From assembly GCF_000276665.1 (NCBI RefSeq), contig NW_004955425.1, forward strand, positions 26,881,324 to 26,945,323: a stretch of DNA of 64,000 bases, given 5' to 3'. Position 1 is the first letter of the stretch; the number at the start of each line of letters is the position of its first letter. Origin of the DNA: Chinchilla lanigera (lineage: Eukaryota; Chordata; Mammalia; Rodentia; Chinchillidae). The notes beneath the pieces were generated by a model. The model worked only from the letters and a program-made list of their open reading frames with translations. It did no database searches and was not told where the DNA came from. The translations under genes and the position numbers were made by a program. This document shows positions 11,004 through 23,560 of the stretch, in pieces.

Positions 11004-11559
11004 GGTCAAAAGAGTGGGGCTCTCAGCCAGCAGAAACGGGACCTACATCCAGAGACACCAAATGTTGGCTTCACAGAGCTGCCATCTGGCCAAAGCCAGT
11101 TGGGATCCACCCCCTCTTCCCAGTTCAGCACAAAGTCCAGCACCACAATGGCAGCCACTGACACGGAGAATTAAACCCCCAAGTCTGACAGTGCGCTGAT
11201 CTTGTTAAGATACTACCTTGCAGAAGGAAGACTATCAGACAAGAGGAAGGGGACGAGGAGGGCGAAAGGAAGGCAAGAGAGGGCAATAGGGTGGATGAAA
11301 TCTAAGTGCGTTACATGCATGCATGGAAATGTCACGATAAAGCCCAGCATTCTTGGTGATTAATGCGCATGAATAAAAATACTCCTATTCTAAGAAAACA
11401 TTAAAACAAATGCGTTCTACCTTCCACTTTAGTAGTGCTGCACTGTGCAGAAGGCAAAGGTGAATATCCGAGGTGCAGGAACCCCAGAGATACAGCCCAG
11501 TCAGGGCTTGGGCCAAGGTTGCCCTCATGACCAGAACCAGACCTAAGCCTTCTCATTGA
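11004..11559. other. Unique intronic sequence
   Basis: There is a purine-rich stretch at 11220-11290. No exon or repeat was recognised. Confidence 0.4.
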
Positions 11560-12110
11560 CTTATTTATTCCATAGATATGTACTGAGATCTACTAGGTGC
11601 TACAGTTAAAAGAAGTTACCCACCCTCATGAACCTATACTAGTGGGGACACACAGACAGTAAGCAAATAATTAAGCATCTGATATGTGAGCAATGCCTAA
11701 AACCTGATGAAAGTGAGGTTGGGTAAGAGGAGAGATGTTTTATATGGGCTACTAGGGAAATGAGATGACCTTTGTAGAGAAATGTAAGTAACATGGGACA
11801 GAGCCATGTGGATTTAAGAGAATATTTCTGGCAGCAAGGCCAACAGGTGCAAGGGCCCTGAGGTAGCTTGTGCCTGGAGAATATGCAAACAGCAAGGAAA
11901 CCTGGCAGCTGAGACACTGGAAGGAAGGGGTAGGAGGCAAGGTGAGGGACAAGCACAGACTGTTCAAAGGGCTTGAGGGTTAGTCCCTAGTGGAAAGTCA
12001 CTGCATCATTAGCAGAAGAACAATAACAAGCTCCATATTTTCTTTCAAAGGATCACTCTGGCTGTTCTGTGAGATGAGACTGACGAGGCAAGGCTGGACC
12101 TGGAGAGCCC
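11560..12110 (+). mobile_element. L2 LINE fragment
   Basis: It carries the characteristic L2 3' order: an opening like tgtactgagatctactagg, acagtaagcaaataatt, then ggcagcaaggccaacaggtg with caagggccctgaggtag, then a ctggctgttctgtgagatg end. It is old and diverged. Confidence 0.72.
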
Positions 12111-12638
12111 AATGCATCAATCAGGCACAGAATGACCCGGCATTTTTCAGAGCATTTTCTGTCCTATCACAGAGGCTCCTGGTGCAGTTCTGTCTCTGCT
12201 AAGAAAAGGCTAACGCACTTACTTCCCAAAAGACCATATTTACATTCAGTTCTGTTTCTCACTAACCACAGCAGCTCCAGCAAGCGCAGGCCAGTGAGAA
12301 GATGGAAACCACAGGAGCAGAAAGCAACACTTTTTACAGAAAGCAAGTGTGCAGTTGCTCTAGCCCCTTGATGCAAGGGCTGGCCTGGAACTCCGGGCCC
12401 TGCCTGCCCTTTCTCGAAGACATATAGACAAGTGGATGGATGAGAAGACAGAACTGTTAACCCCTCCTCTGGCTTTTCTCTGTCAACTTTCAACACCCAG
12501 TGATCAAGTAGCAGTTCTGGTCAAGGGGCATTTTTACTTGAACATGGAAATAGCTTAGAGCAGCTTCTCCCCCGGACACAGACTGCTATGGCCAATAAAT
12601 TTCTATTTTTCCTAAGGCCAACTATGAACAATCAGTGG
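12111..12638. other. Unique intronic sequence
   Basis: No exon or repeat was recognised. Confidence 0.4.
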
Positions 12639-12654
12639 ATATATATATATATAA
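12639..12654. repeat. (TA)n microsatellite
   Basis: Short perfect TA run. Confidence 0.85.
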
Positions 12655-12949
12655 TCTAATATTATTTACAGACCTCACTATGGCAGGTCTCACTTGCAGG
12701 CACTTTAACACCACCAAAGTCCCCGCTATGTAGACATTCCTGGAGTAATCACAGGTATAAAGGCACCCCAAGAACTGTTTTAACATTGAGTATGAAATTT
12801 CTCAGTTCTTCATGTGGAAGATCGATGTGAAAGCAATAGTACGGTATCTATGAGATCATTAACAGAGGTTGCTTTCAAACCCATAAGTATAAAAATGGCC
12901 ATCAGTGCAACTCTTCATGCCTATCTTAATCTTAAAAGGCTACACACTC

Positions 12950-13480
12950 CAAGACTGCAATTGTATGGCATTCTGGAGGAGGCAAAACTACGGAGATGGT
13001 GAAAAGATCAGTGGCGTCTAGGGGTCAGCAAGTGGGAGCGGGAGGCTGAGTACAGCACAGCAGATGCGCAGGGGAGTGGTACCATAATGGCAGTCGCTGG
13101 CATTACATCTTGCGCAAGCCCTGAAAATGTACAACACCAAGAGCGAATCCTCACGCGAACTGTGGACTCTGGATGATCATTATGGACCCCTGTAGGTTTA
13201 TCAGAGTAACAAATGAACCATTCTGGGAAAGATGCCAAACATGGGTGAGGCGACACATCTGGGGGGGCATATGGAAAATCTCTGCACTTTCCGCTCAGTT
13301 TTGCTGTGAAACTGAAACTACTTTTTTTTTTTTTTTTTTTTTTTTCGTTTTTTTCTCCGGTACCGGGAACCGAACTCACGATCTTGCGCTTGCAAGGCAG
13401 GCGCTTTTGCCGCTGAGCTAAATCCCCAGCCCCGAAACCACTTTTAAAATAGTCTTTTTTTAAAAAAAAATAGAATGATG
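12950..13480 (+). mobile_element. Ancient L1 3' end, interrupted by a SINE
   Basis: Old L1 3' UTR phrases are present: ggcattctggaggaggcaaa, acggagatggtgaaaagatc, gaaaatgtacaacaccaaga, tttgctgtgaaactgaaact and an A-rich end. The element is split by a tRNA-derived SINE at 13326-13433, after which the L1 tail resumes. Confidence 0.75.
13326..13433 (-). mobile_element. ID-type tRNA-derived SINE nested in L1
   Basis: On the minus strand it reads ggggctggggatttagctca, a gcgcctgcc-type core, then ggttcccggtaccggag and an A-rich tail. It is flanked by target-site duplications gaaactactttt (13314-13325) and gaaaccactttt (13434-13445), one mismatch apart. The A-box and B-box regions resemble tRNA-Ala, but this is not a tRNA gene. 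Confidence 0.9.
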
Positions 13481-15959
13481 GTCTATGCCCCAGGAGGTAT
13501 TTTAGGTTGTGCCAGTCTGGGAGATCTTTCAAAGGCAGGGCTGAGAGGCTGAGATCTAAACTGCAAGGTTTCCAAGTCTTTCATAAGGGAAGAGAAAGAA
13601 ATAAGGATGAAGTGAGTGGGAAGGACAGAAGAGAGGCTAGATCGTGAAGCGAGCACATCTATGGGAAACAAGCAGGTGGGGCTACCCAGAAACAGCATGG
13701 AAGAAAGGAGCTGCCTCCCCACCTTGAACTGAGTGAGGGAGAAGTGAGTAGGAAGGTGACCCAGCCGCTGGAAGAGACACACACATGAGGCTGGTTGCAC
13801 TACACAGTAAGAGCTCATTTCTCGCTCATGTAACAGCCCGATGCAGATATGCACACCTCCTCCCAGCGGTTCACAGAGTCACATTCCTGCATCTTGGGCT
13901 TCTATGACACGTAACGCTCCGCTCCTCAGTGACCCTGCTCACCCTAACCCCAGCCGTGAGAAGGACAAACGAATGTGGACAAGCACAGCTCTGCAGGCCT
14001 CAACACACCACCCATCTCTTTCCACCTCTGTCCAGGTGAGGAGAACTCAGCACCAGGGAGTGGGTGGGAAACATCCTCCAAGTGTGTGTTCAGGAGAAGG
14101 AAAGAGCACTTTTCTCACTGTCCTATTTCTACCACAGCCTCTGGTACAAGGAGTGATTCCCAGAGGACATCTAAGAGCTAGTGATGAGACCAAATCTCAA
14201 GAATAGTTTAACCAAATGTGAAGAATGTGCTTCAGAAGAAGGAGAGACTCACGAGTTGGAAGTAATGGCCAAGTGACAGACTCACATTTACTTGGTTGTT
14301 TTCAAAAGCACATTCTCCCTCTCTCCTAACATACCTCTCTCATGCTCAACAATTTTACTCCAAACACAGTGCCGAGAGTTATACTTCTGCAAATGTCCCT
14401 GAATTCAGCAGTGAGAGACACTGGGAGAAAACAGCACCATCGATAAAGAACTGTTCCCACAATAAAGGAAAACTGCCATTCCCAGTGATAAGGGATATTT
14501 GTGGCACTGTAAATTATGGCTGTTTACCCTGGGCTTCTTGAAATTACCCAAAAGTCCAGCCCTACTAATGGATAGTAAAACTTTTCCAGAGACATATTAC
14601 TTTACAAGCTGCCTACCACAAAGGAAGACAAATCTCATCCTATAATCATCCTATCCCCTTAAAAACAATTCAGTTTGCTTACCACACAGGAAGGGTAACT
14701 GTGGATTTCCTCTTGAAGTATATTCCAGCACAGACTCCTGTCAAATATTCTCATGACTGTGCTATGGTATCCCAATCATTTCTTTAAAACCAAATTATCA
14801 CTAGATATTACAAGAGACCCTTCCCTCTGAAAACATTATTTGATAGCCAAGCAAAAACATGTCTCCACAATATATGACTATGTGAATTTTTTTAAGATTT
14901 GTCTAACTGAAGAAATCCTTAAATTATAGAAGCCCTGAAGTTATCTCATTCCCAAAAGGATAGGTACAGACTTATATATGTATTTTCAATGGGTTTACCC
15001 ACCTTTCAAACTACACAGTTCCAATTCTTTGACCACATAAGGAAAGCACACAGAACTCCTGAGTCAATATAAATATGTTCCCAATAATTACAGAAATTAA
15101 AGCATGCCCACTGAAACCCAAATGCACGAAATTTTATTGAGCACACAGTTGCTAAAAATGGATTCATCTTGTCAGAAAGAACATCAAGACCTTTTACATT
15201 TCTGGATGAGATTAAAGGGTATTTTTTAAGCCTAACGCAGAACAGAAAAAAATAAAAATAATCTGATCTTTGCGATAAATAATAATAATCCAAAGACATC
15301 TACAATGTTGGTTTTTAACTGCCTGATTAATAACTCAGCATAAAGATTATAAAAAGAAAGACAAAAGGTTTTGAATAGATACTTAACTTTTACGATAATC
15401 TCAAGAATAAGTTTTTCTTTTTTAAACCTAAAAGTTAAACCATTAGAGAACATCAGTCTTTAAAGAAATCTCTCCCCCTTGCAGAATGTTAACCTGTATT
15501 GACTGTAGATTGGATCCATAATTAAGTTGGCAGTCTAGTGGAATGTATTTTCCCTTAAAGGCCCCAACCAATGCAAGGTCACACTGGAATCCAGCAAAGT
15601 GAGCAGGATGTCTCTACCACCCTCCTCCCTCCTTCTCTACCTACCTATCACCTGTCCATCACCTCCCTGCCTTGCTAGCACATCTTGTGAACAGAGTGAG
15701 AAGCATTTTTGTCCTGGTCACTTCTTTTGGGGATATCAGACATACACCACATGTCTGCCAGAGACAGCTTACTACTTTAAAAACTCTGGGTGTGAAGGTA
15801 AGTTTTATAGATTTCAATAAATTCCACTTTAAAAAATCTCATAAACAGAACTAAAAGCTATAAACATAACTATCCCTACAGATTATGTGCATGTCAATTT
15901 CCTGCATTTAAACTTGAACCCTAGAACAGCAATTTGAAACCAGGATTAGAATAGTCATG
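13481..15959. other. Unique intronic sequence
   Basis: No repeat or exon was recognised in about 2.5 kb. The part after 14560 is AT-rich. Such repeat-free stretches are candidates for conserved non-coding sequence. Confidence 0.4.
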
Positions 15960-16125
15960 TATTCACTGAATATCACTCTATACCACTGTTAAGAAATTTA
16001 TTTAATCCTCATAGCACTGCAAGGTAGGTTTTGTTATTCTTGCTTTATAAATGAGGAAAGTAAGACTCAGAACAAATTAGGTCACAGCTGAGATTCCAGT
16101 ACAAGTCTATGTACTATTTACTGCT
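15960..16125 (+). mobile_element. MIR SINE
   Basis: It contains tttaatcctcatagcactgc, aaggtaggttttgttattc and aaatgaggaaagtaagactc, the MIR core and 3' part. Confidence 0.82.
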
Positions 16126-16149
16126 TGCTCCTATTTCAAGATTAAAGCA

Positions 16150-16273
16150 GCTCGGGAGGCTGAGGCAGGAGGATCGTTGTGAGTTCGAGACCAGCCTGGG
16201 CTACCAAGTGAGCTCAAGGCCAGTCTGAACTGTATAGCAAAACCTTCCCTCAAAAAGGCCAAAAAAAAAAAAA
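16150..16273 (+). mobile_element. 5'-truncated B1 SINE with target-site duplication
   Basis: It starts inside B1 at gctcgggaggctgaggcagg and ends in a long A tail. It is flanked by perfect 11-base duplications agattaaagca at 16139-16149 and 16274-16284. The perfect flanks suggest a fairly recent insertion. Confidence 0.92.
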
Positions 16274-16284
16274 AGATTAAAGCA

Positions 16285-16794
16285 ATTGCTAGTGTCCAGC
16301 TGGTTCATTTAAAAGACCCCCCAAAATAAGCAACCAAGTCATAAAATTTATCTCTCTCCATACCATTGGGATGAAATTGTCTACTTACTGTAATGTGGAC
16401 ATCTTATTCGGTCAGGGAAGTACCTGCCTCCTTAATATCTGAAAGTAGCAGCCACCATGAAATGTGGTTAGTGCCAAAACTTGAGGAAGTGAGCATATCC
16501 CATGCGTTGAAATAAAGGATGATGCCATAATGCAGAACACAAATAAGTGGGTGGTAGTCTAAATGTCTTTTAGAAATAGAAAACCTAGTGAAGGAGAACT
16601 TTTTGGTATCTATTCAGCAATATTTATTCTTGTTTATATCCTAGAAATGAGAAGAGCTGGCTAGTGACAGTGACTGTTTCAGTCTGACAGCGAATACCTA
16701 GAGTGGATGCTACAGTCGTGAAAGTATCTGCAGTCTTCCTGCTGCCTAGAGGACAAGTTCCTTAAAATAAAATCAGTCTATACATGGTCAGCCT
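16285..16794. other. Unique intronic sequence
   Basis: No repeat or exon was recognised. Confidence 0.4.
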
Positions 16795-17040
16795 CCCTAC
16801 AATCAGAGCAGCACCTATGACCGCTGAGCAACGTGCCAAGCCCAGTTCTAACTGAGTTCAGTTAAACAGCCTAATTCCACCACAGTTCTTTGAGGTAGAT
16901 GTCTGTTATAATCTCCATTTGACAAATAGGGAAAATGAGGCAAGTCCAATTAGATAGCTTGTCAAAGTGTTTACAGCTTGTCAGGAGGCTGAGTCAGGCA
17001 GTCTAGTAGCCTCTGATTGCACAGTCCTTATGGAGACTCA
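16795..17040 (+). mobile_element. MIR SINE
   Basis: It contains tataatctccatttgacaaa, tagggaaaatgaggcaagtc and a following gaggctgagtcaggcagtct, matching the MIR consensus order. Confidence 0.8.
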
Positions 17041-19910
17041 GCTATTTACACTGGCAACCCTCACTCTCTTCAAGTCCCTTGAAGCGAAGAGCACCTCTAA
17101 CTATTTTACAACTGGGACCCATCTCTGTAGGTTGCATCAGCCCTTCCTAATGCCCAGAGTGTCCTACTATTTCCCAGCCCTCTGCTCATCTTTCCTCTCC
17201 ATCAGCTCAAGCTGCTATAAAACTCATATTTTGATGCCTGGTACCATACTCTCCTGCTTCTTGGAGCAAGTTCACATGTCTGTGGTCCACTACCCTGCGG
17301 CAAAACTGTTCCTTAGAACACGGGATAAATGATGGAAGAAGCAGCCTCAGACAGGAGCGTGATTAAAGAACACTGAACCCAGAGTTGCCCAGCGGCGCAC
17401 TCATCAGGTGACCTTAGCGGGATCCCGCAGTGGGAACCTTCTTCTCCAGCATGTCCAAGGCTGTGTGTTCGGTACAGAGCACTGCACTTGTTCTCTGCGG
17501 CTGGAAACGCTCTCGGGCGTTCTGGGTGTTAGTCTTTCTACTTAAATAGGGGTGAGTTCAAAGAGGGCTTTATCATACTGTGTTCTGCACTGTGCTCCAT
17601 AATTCTAACATTTCATTGTGTAAAACCTATGTAATAACCAGTTTCCAGTAAAAGATTTACATATTACACCTGACTTGAAAGAAAAATTGAATTTTCCAGC
17701 TTGCAAAGCTGAGTTCATCCAAGATCTATAGAGGCGCCACAAATGGAAGCCACCAGTTGTGACCCGCGATTTAATCAGCTACCAGCCTGATCGTTTCCTC
17801 ACTATATCGGCATAAAACAAAGAAATAATTGTTTTAATAATGAAAAGGCTTCCTCCCCCAAAACAAGCAGGGCTCTGTCCTATTCTACATGCTTACTAAT
17901 GGCCTCAATGCAGGCACAGATGTACTTATCAAATTTACCAATGGCAAAACCAAGGTTGGGAGGGTCAGTTATGGTGAATCAAGGCTCAAAAAGAACTCAA
18001 TAGTGCCAACACTAACAAGATGAACTTCCCTAACTATCAATGAAGGCACTGTACTTAAGTTAAAGAGAGCTCAGCAGCAAGACAAAGCATGGACAAGGAC
18101 CAGATAAACACCGCTGACCGGGAAAGGACCAAGAGATTTTAAAGGCAAGGATCTCAGGACAGGTCAGCACTGCAACACAGCTGCCCAAAAAAAAAGCAAA
18201 GACAACCTGAGACCACAGGACTGTGTCCAGAGCAGGGCAGGTGTCACCGCCTCATCCTCTACATCAGGCAGAGCCTGTGGGGCGGTGCGTTTCATTAGAG
18301 GCTCTGTATCCTAACTCGATGTTGAGGGAAACGGCTCCCAAATACACATCAGAAAAAAAGGCTGTTGAAGCTAGCGGCTGCATTGACAAAATGACCCTTA
18401 AGGGGAGGGTATGCAAGCTGTTCTCAAAGTTTGAGAGGATTATGCCCAAGAAAGAGCCACGTCACTACACAATGTCTCAGGAAGCAGAAGTGGAACTATA
18501 GCACTGGAGAGGATTACTGAAGGCAGATTTTAAACCATAATTAAGAATTATTTTGTAATACTGAGAACCATCCAAATACGGATTCTCTTCCTCATACGGG
18601 AAAGAGGTTTCTCTGCACTATTTGCCTGTTTAAGCAGAGTCAATACCCACCTGTTTCTGTCATCACAGGGAGTTCCTACACATAAGATCCCATGATGAAA
18701 ATGATTCTCATACCAGACACAGGGCCTTTCCCACTTGCTGATATTCAAAGACCCACAAAACCTTAGAGTGGCCCCAAAAGGTCATTTCAGACTCTTCTTA
18801 GTTCTGAGAAAGCAGACAGTCAAACTGCCCACGAAGACCATTATAAAAGATTTCTTCACATGTTTCTAAGAAGAGATTTTTTTTTTTATCTTCTTGGTAT
18901 TCCCATAGTCCTAGCTTTTCAGGAAACTCTTTCTGATACCTAATCTGAATTTCTTTTTCCCTGTTTTATCGGTTCACTTGGATACCAAACTGGGCTCTGC
19001 AATAATCATGACAGGAGCACAATTAGATATGTGGACAAGTAATTAATAAAGAAAAATATTTCCGAAGAAAAATGTTAAGCAATGGATTTTAAAGTCCCAA
19101 CTTGAAGTGCCAAGTGTCATTCAGAGCAGTTACAAAAACCATTAGAAGACTAGTTTGCATACTTTTGTTCTCGCGTGTAGCACTGACCTCCTTGAATAAG
19201 AGTTCTGCTTCTGCCTCTGTGCTGAAAGAGCAAGACAGAAACTTGCTGTGTTTAGATTACAACCACTCAAACTGGAGGGTAAAGCACAGTAAGACTGTGG
19301 GAATACAGGAAAGCTTTAAAAGGCTGGTGACAACATTACTCGGGCTTGAAAAGACCTAGTTAACTTAAAAGGTACCAAAATACAGATTAAACAAAACATG
19401 CCCTCCTCTCATTTCTTCAGAAAGTGGATGAGCTGACAAAATACAGTCACCTTAAAATGCTGCTTAGCGTAGAACTCTTGCTGGTCCTGCTCCTAGCAAC
19501 TTACCCTGTGTTTAGTAAATTGCTCAAATACTGTGTTGATACACTTCTGCACCAAACTAATTTGCCTGCTTGTGAACCAATCAATTTTCTATTAAATCTC
19601 CTCAAGTCCCAGCTAACAGGAAAGCATAATCTATATTTTCTTGAAATGTTCACCCTCCAAAATAAAACCAAAACCAAGCTCCTTTAAAATAAAATAAAAT
19701 CATCTCTGTTAAAATAAATGATTTTCTGTAACTGCTACAACTTGGTTGTAGATAATACATGTCCATACAGAGGACAGCAAGCTAGTATTTATAACTGGAA
19801 TTTGCTTACAGTTTGTTCATATGCAGAAGACAGAGAATTCAGAGCCTAGAAGTCTCAAAAGACTTGCTTTTCTGTTCTGGGTCTTCATAGAGTTTTTTAC
19901 TGACATAACA
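17041..19910. other. Mostly unassigned intronic sequence
   Basis: No repeat family was firmly recognised. 17380-17530 is locally CpG-richer. 17880-18520 reads like an old degraded retroelement or pseudogene (purine-rich, with broken frames), but I could not name it. The frame at 18223-18501 has no recognised domain. Confidence 0.35.
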
Positions 19911-20022
19911 AATATATATATATATATACACATACCTGCACACATATTCACACACATATATACACTCATGCACACACATTCACACATACTTGTGCATGTA
20001 CACACATATACACATACATGCA
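19911..20022. repeat. TA/CA compound microsatellite
   Basis: A TA run (19911-19928) leads into imperfect CACACAT-type repeats up to 20022. Confidence 0.85.
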
Positions 20023-20654
20023 CTTTCCCTCCTGGCTTAATGTTAGCCTATTACTTAGAAAATTGAAAAAACACCTAATGTGCCTGCGCTTTGCAAACCA
20101 GCCATGTTAGCAAACATACTTCACTCCCAAAAACAGCACTAGTTTTTAAAACTATCTCAATGCAAAGACCTCACTTGAATCATAAATGCAGGTAGTATAT
20201 AAATAGTATATAAAAAAGAAAAACCTCAGTTATTACCTGAGTATACACTACATGACAGTCTTATACTTTCACTTAAGAAAGCTAGCATGAATCCTTACAT
20301 GAAAATGAAGAACAGTAATATTTTTATAGTCACTGTTCAAAGAACTGCTAAGACCTATTGAGTTTATCCCAGGAAAAAGGTAATTCCCAGTGCATCACAA
20401 TTCTACTCCAACCCGTAGTACTCAAAACTAAAGGGCACAGCCACATGACACAATGGGCTGTATTATCTCTAGCTGCCCCTAAATGAATTCACATAATAGA
20501 CTGTTGCGCAAATAGAATTAGACATGTGCAACAAACCACAACCATGGAAGCTAATTTCCTCTGTGCAAGAATAACTCACGTATCAGTCTGCCATGGCTTA
20601 GGATACTCCTATCATTCAATTTAAACTTGGGCACTATGGACTCACTAAACTTAT
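20023..20654. other. Unique intronic sequence
   Basis: No repeat or exon was recognised. Confidence 0.4.
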
Positions 20655-20885
20655 GACAAACAATGTTTAATTGTACAGGAAAATGTTTGCAAAGTAAAAA
20701 GTAAGTTATAAAACAATGGAAAAATATCAACTGCTATTGTTAAAGTAATTATGAACATATTCAGATGAAAATGAAAATATATGGGATTAGGGCTTGTTTT
20801 TAATCCTCTGAGTAGTTTTCTGTTATTTAAGGTTTCTACAATGAACATGAATCACTCTTATAATTAGGAGAAAAATTAAAAATAT
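20655..20885 (+). mobile_element. Ancient L1/HAL1 3' end
   Basis: It ends with the typical ttctacaatgaacatgaatc, then cttataattaggagaaaaat, seen at 3' ends of old half-L1/L1M elements. The 5' boundary is approximate. Confidence 0.55.
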
Positions 20886-20889
20886 ATAA

Positions 20890-22130
20890 AACAAATTTAA
20901 TGGTAAAACTCTTGAGGTCATAGGCAAGGCAAGGACATTCTTTTTTTTTTTTTTTTTTTTTGGTTTTTTTCTCCGGTACCAGGAACTGAACTCACGACCT
21001 TGCGCTTGCCAGGCAGGCGCTTTGCCACTGAGCTAAATCCCCAGCCCCAAGGCAAGGACATTCTAAACAATATGCTAGTCACATAAGAAACAGTACTGAG
21101 AATCAACAAATGGGAGCCTATCAAATTTAAAAGCTTCTGCACAGCAAAAGAAACAGCCAACAAAGTGAAAAGAAAACCTGCAGAAGGGAAAAATTATGCC
21201 AGCTATTCCTCAAACAGAGGATAATATCTAGAATATATAAAGAACTCAAAAAAGTTAGCCCCCAAAAAACGGAAGACCCAATCAAAAAAATGGGCAAGCA
21301 ACATGAAAAGACACTTCATAGACGAAGTACAAATGGCCAATAAATATATGAAATGCTCAACATCACTGGCCATTGAAGAAATGCAAATTAAAACAACAGT
21401 GAGAGTCCATCTTACCCCAGAAAGAATGACCATCACCAAGAAATCAAATAATAACAAATGGTAGTAAGGCTATGGAGGAAAAGGAACCCTCCTCCACTGT
21501 TGGTGGGAGTGTAAACTGCAACTACATTGGAAACCAGCATGGAGATTCCTCCAAAAACTAAAATGAAATTCCATTTGACACAGCTACTCCTCCCCTAGGT
21601 ATCTTCCCAAAAGTGTTAGACATCATAATACAATGATACATGCACACTTACATTTATAGCAGCACAACTCACAATAGAGAAATGTTAAAAAGCAATCAAT
21701 ATGTCCCTCAGCAGATGAATGGACAAAGAAAATGTAGTATTTACACAAGACAGAGTACTATCCAGCCATAAAGAAAGATAAACTTGAGTCATCTGTAGGA
21801 ACATAGATGGTCTTTAAGGCCACAATGTTAAGTGAAATATATAAATCAGATACATGGTTTCTCCTATGTAAGAAATCCAAATTATAAAGAACAAAACAAA
21901 AGATAGATAATAGGAAGTAGAGTGATAGATATTCTTCAAGTGGGAACAGGATCAAGAGACAAAGAGAGGGAGGGAGATGCAGAGGAGGGAAAGGTGATGA
22001 AAAAAGGAATGAAGACATGTTCTGTCCATGTACCAACTCCACAAAAGGAACATAAACACTCTGTACTCCAAACATGTACTAAATAAATAAATAAGACCCT
22101 TGAAATAAAATAAAATAAAATACAGAAAAC
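20890..22130 (+). mobile_element. L1 ORF2 end and 3' UTR, interrupted by a SINE
   Basis: ORF2 C-terminal signals occur in order: aaatgggagcctatcaaatt, aaaagcttctgcacagcaaa, caacatcactggccattgaa, ccactgttggtgggagtgta, tatccagccataaagaaaga, then an A-rich (aaataaaata)n end. The reading frame is broken. A SINE at 20941-21048 splits it. It is antisense to ARHGEF28. Confidence 0.92.
20941..21048 (-). mobile_element. ID-type tRNA-derived SINE nested in L1
   Basis: It belongs to the same subfamily as the copy at 13326-13433, with tRNA-Ala-like head, taccggag-containing 3' part and long A tail (T run here). It is flanked by perfect 15-base duplications aaggcaaggacattc (20926-20940 and 21049-21063). 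The L1 sequence is continuous once it is removed. Confidence 0.95.
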
Positions 22131-22489
22131 TTTAGATTGTAACTTGCTCTGTAAATGTTCTACAAGACAAGAAAACATTTCTAATAAATTTTAACTTGAT
22201 AAATAAATGAGCAATGTCTTACAATAGGAGTAGTATGTGATGTCTAATGTCACATGATCACAACTGAGCCAGTGGTTCTTCCTCTCCCTCTCCCAGTCCC
22301 TCTTATCTCTCCTCCCTCTTCTTTTCCCTTTTGTCCCCCCGCCCCCCACAGGACTGCAAGTGATTATCTTCCAACAGCAAGAGGTTATGGAGTGTGGAGG
22401 AGATCTCATCTGAAGAGAAGGAGAAGAAAAGAGCAGAGGAATCTCTCACTTCAAATCAGATTAGGGAGATGTGTAAAATATGGGAAACT

Positions 22490-22970
22490 GTGAAATTTTG
22501 TAGAAAAGCACCACCCAAATGTGACTGTAGCAATCGGAATGATGAATCTGTTTAACAACAATGCACTATGACACTTCTGCAAGATCTTCAAAAGGAGACA
22601 AAAGCAAGTTTCTTGTTAAAGCTGCATGAAAAGAAAAAGATCCCATTGAACCAGCAGCAGGGATTCCATTAGTGAGAGTGACAGTCCTACACAACAACCC
22701 TCCTCTCTCTTGTCTCCCTCACACCAGCTACAGAGGTTTTCAAAGGTGAGTGCACTTGTTTATTTTCCTTTATATTTTATATGTCCTTAATTATTTTGTA
22801 CCATATGACAGTATTGTAATCATTTTACATGACTATTTTGGGTTGTGGAACACATCATTGGAATGCCCATTATTTCTTATGGGGAAATTCACTTTGATAT
22901 ACAAGTGCTTTGGATTACAAGCATATTTCTGAAACAAGTTATGCTCACAAACCAAGGTTTTACTGTAAAA
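22490..22970 (+). mobile_element. Tigger-type DNA transposon 3' part
   Basis: It contains ggttttcaaaggtgagtgca, gactattttgggttgtggaa, tttcttatggggaaattcac and the terminal-repeat-like gctcacaaaccaaggtttta. This is the order seen at the right end of Tigger (pogo-like) elements. The transposase part is degraded or absent. Confidence 0.72.
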
Positions 22971-22989
22971 TAAAATAAATTTAACAATC

Positions 22990-23560
22990 ACTCTTGAAAA
23001 ACACAAACTTACCATATGACCCAGCCACCCCACCTATAAGTATTATACAGGTACAATGCATTGTGTGAACTTATATTCACACAAAACCTGCTTATACTTA
23101 TAACGTCTCTATCTGTGATCACCAAAAGCTGGGGACACTTCAGCTATTCACTGAGTAAACTATAATTCCTCCACACAGTGCAATCCTAGTCAGCAATGCA
23201 AAGGAGCTCTCACTGAACTGAAAATGCAACAAAGGCATGAATCTCAAGTGCATTATGCAGAATGGTAAAAGCCAGACCTGAATGGCTATGTAAAGCATGA
23301 TCCTACTTCTATGTTGTAAGAGTGTTACCTTTTTCTAAGTATGGGGAAAAAGCAGATCAGCCACTGCCACAGATTAGATTGAAGGAGGCACTGGCTACAA
23401 CAAAGGAGCAGACGGGATTTGGGGGTGTGATGGACATGTTCTCTATCTGGATTGTAGTGCTCGCTGGCCATAGCCCTGTCCACATTCATCAGCACTCACA
23501 GAACTGCACACTAAGAAGGGTAAATACTATTACATGCATACTATATTTAAAAAATCATGT
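22990..23560 (+). mobile_element. Ancient L1 3' fragment
   Basis: It contains taccatatgacccagccacc, then a diverged ORF2 end, then the 3' UTR phrases gtgatggacatgttctctat and agaactgcacactaagaagg. These are typical of old L1M elements. Confidence 0.75.

Noticed and set aside
13326..13433. tRNA-like sequence (also at 20941, 47500, 58692 and 30640)
   Set aside because: Each has a SINE 3' part, an A-rich tail and usually target duplications. They are retroposed SINEs, not tRNA genes.
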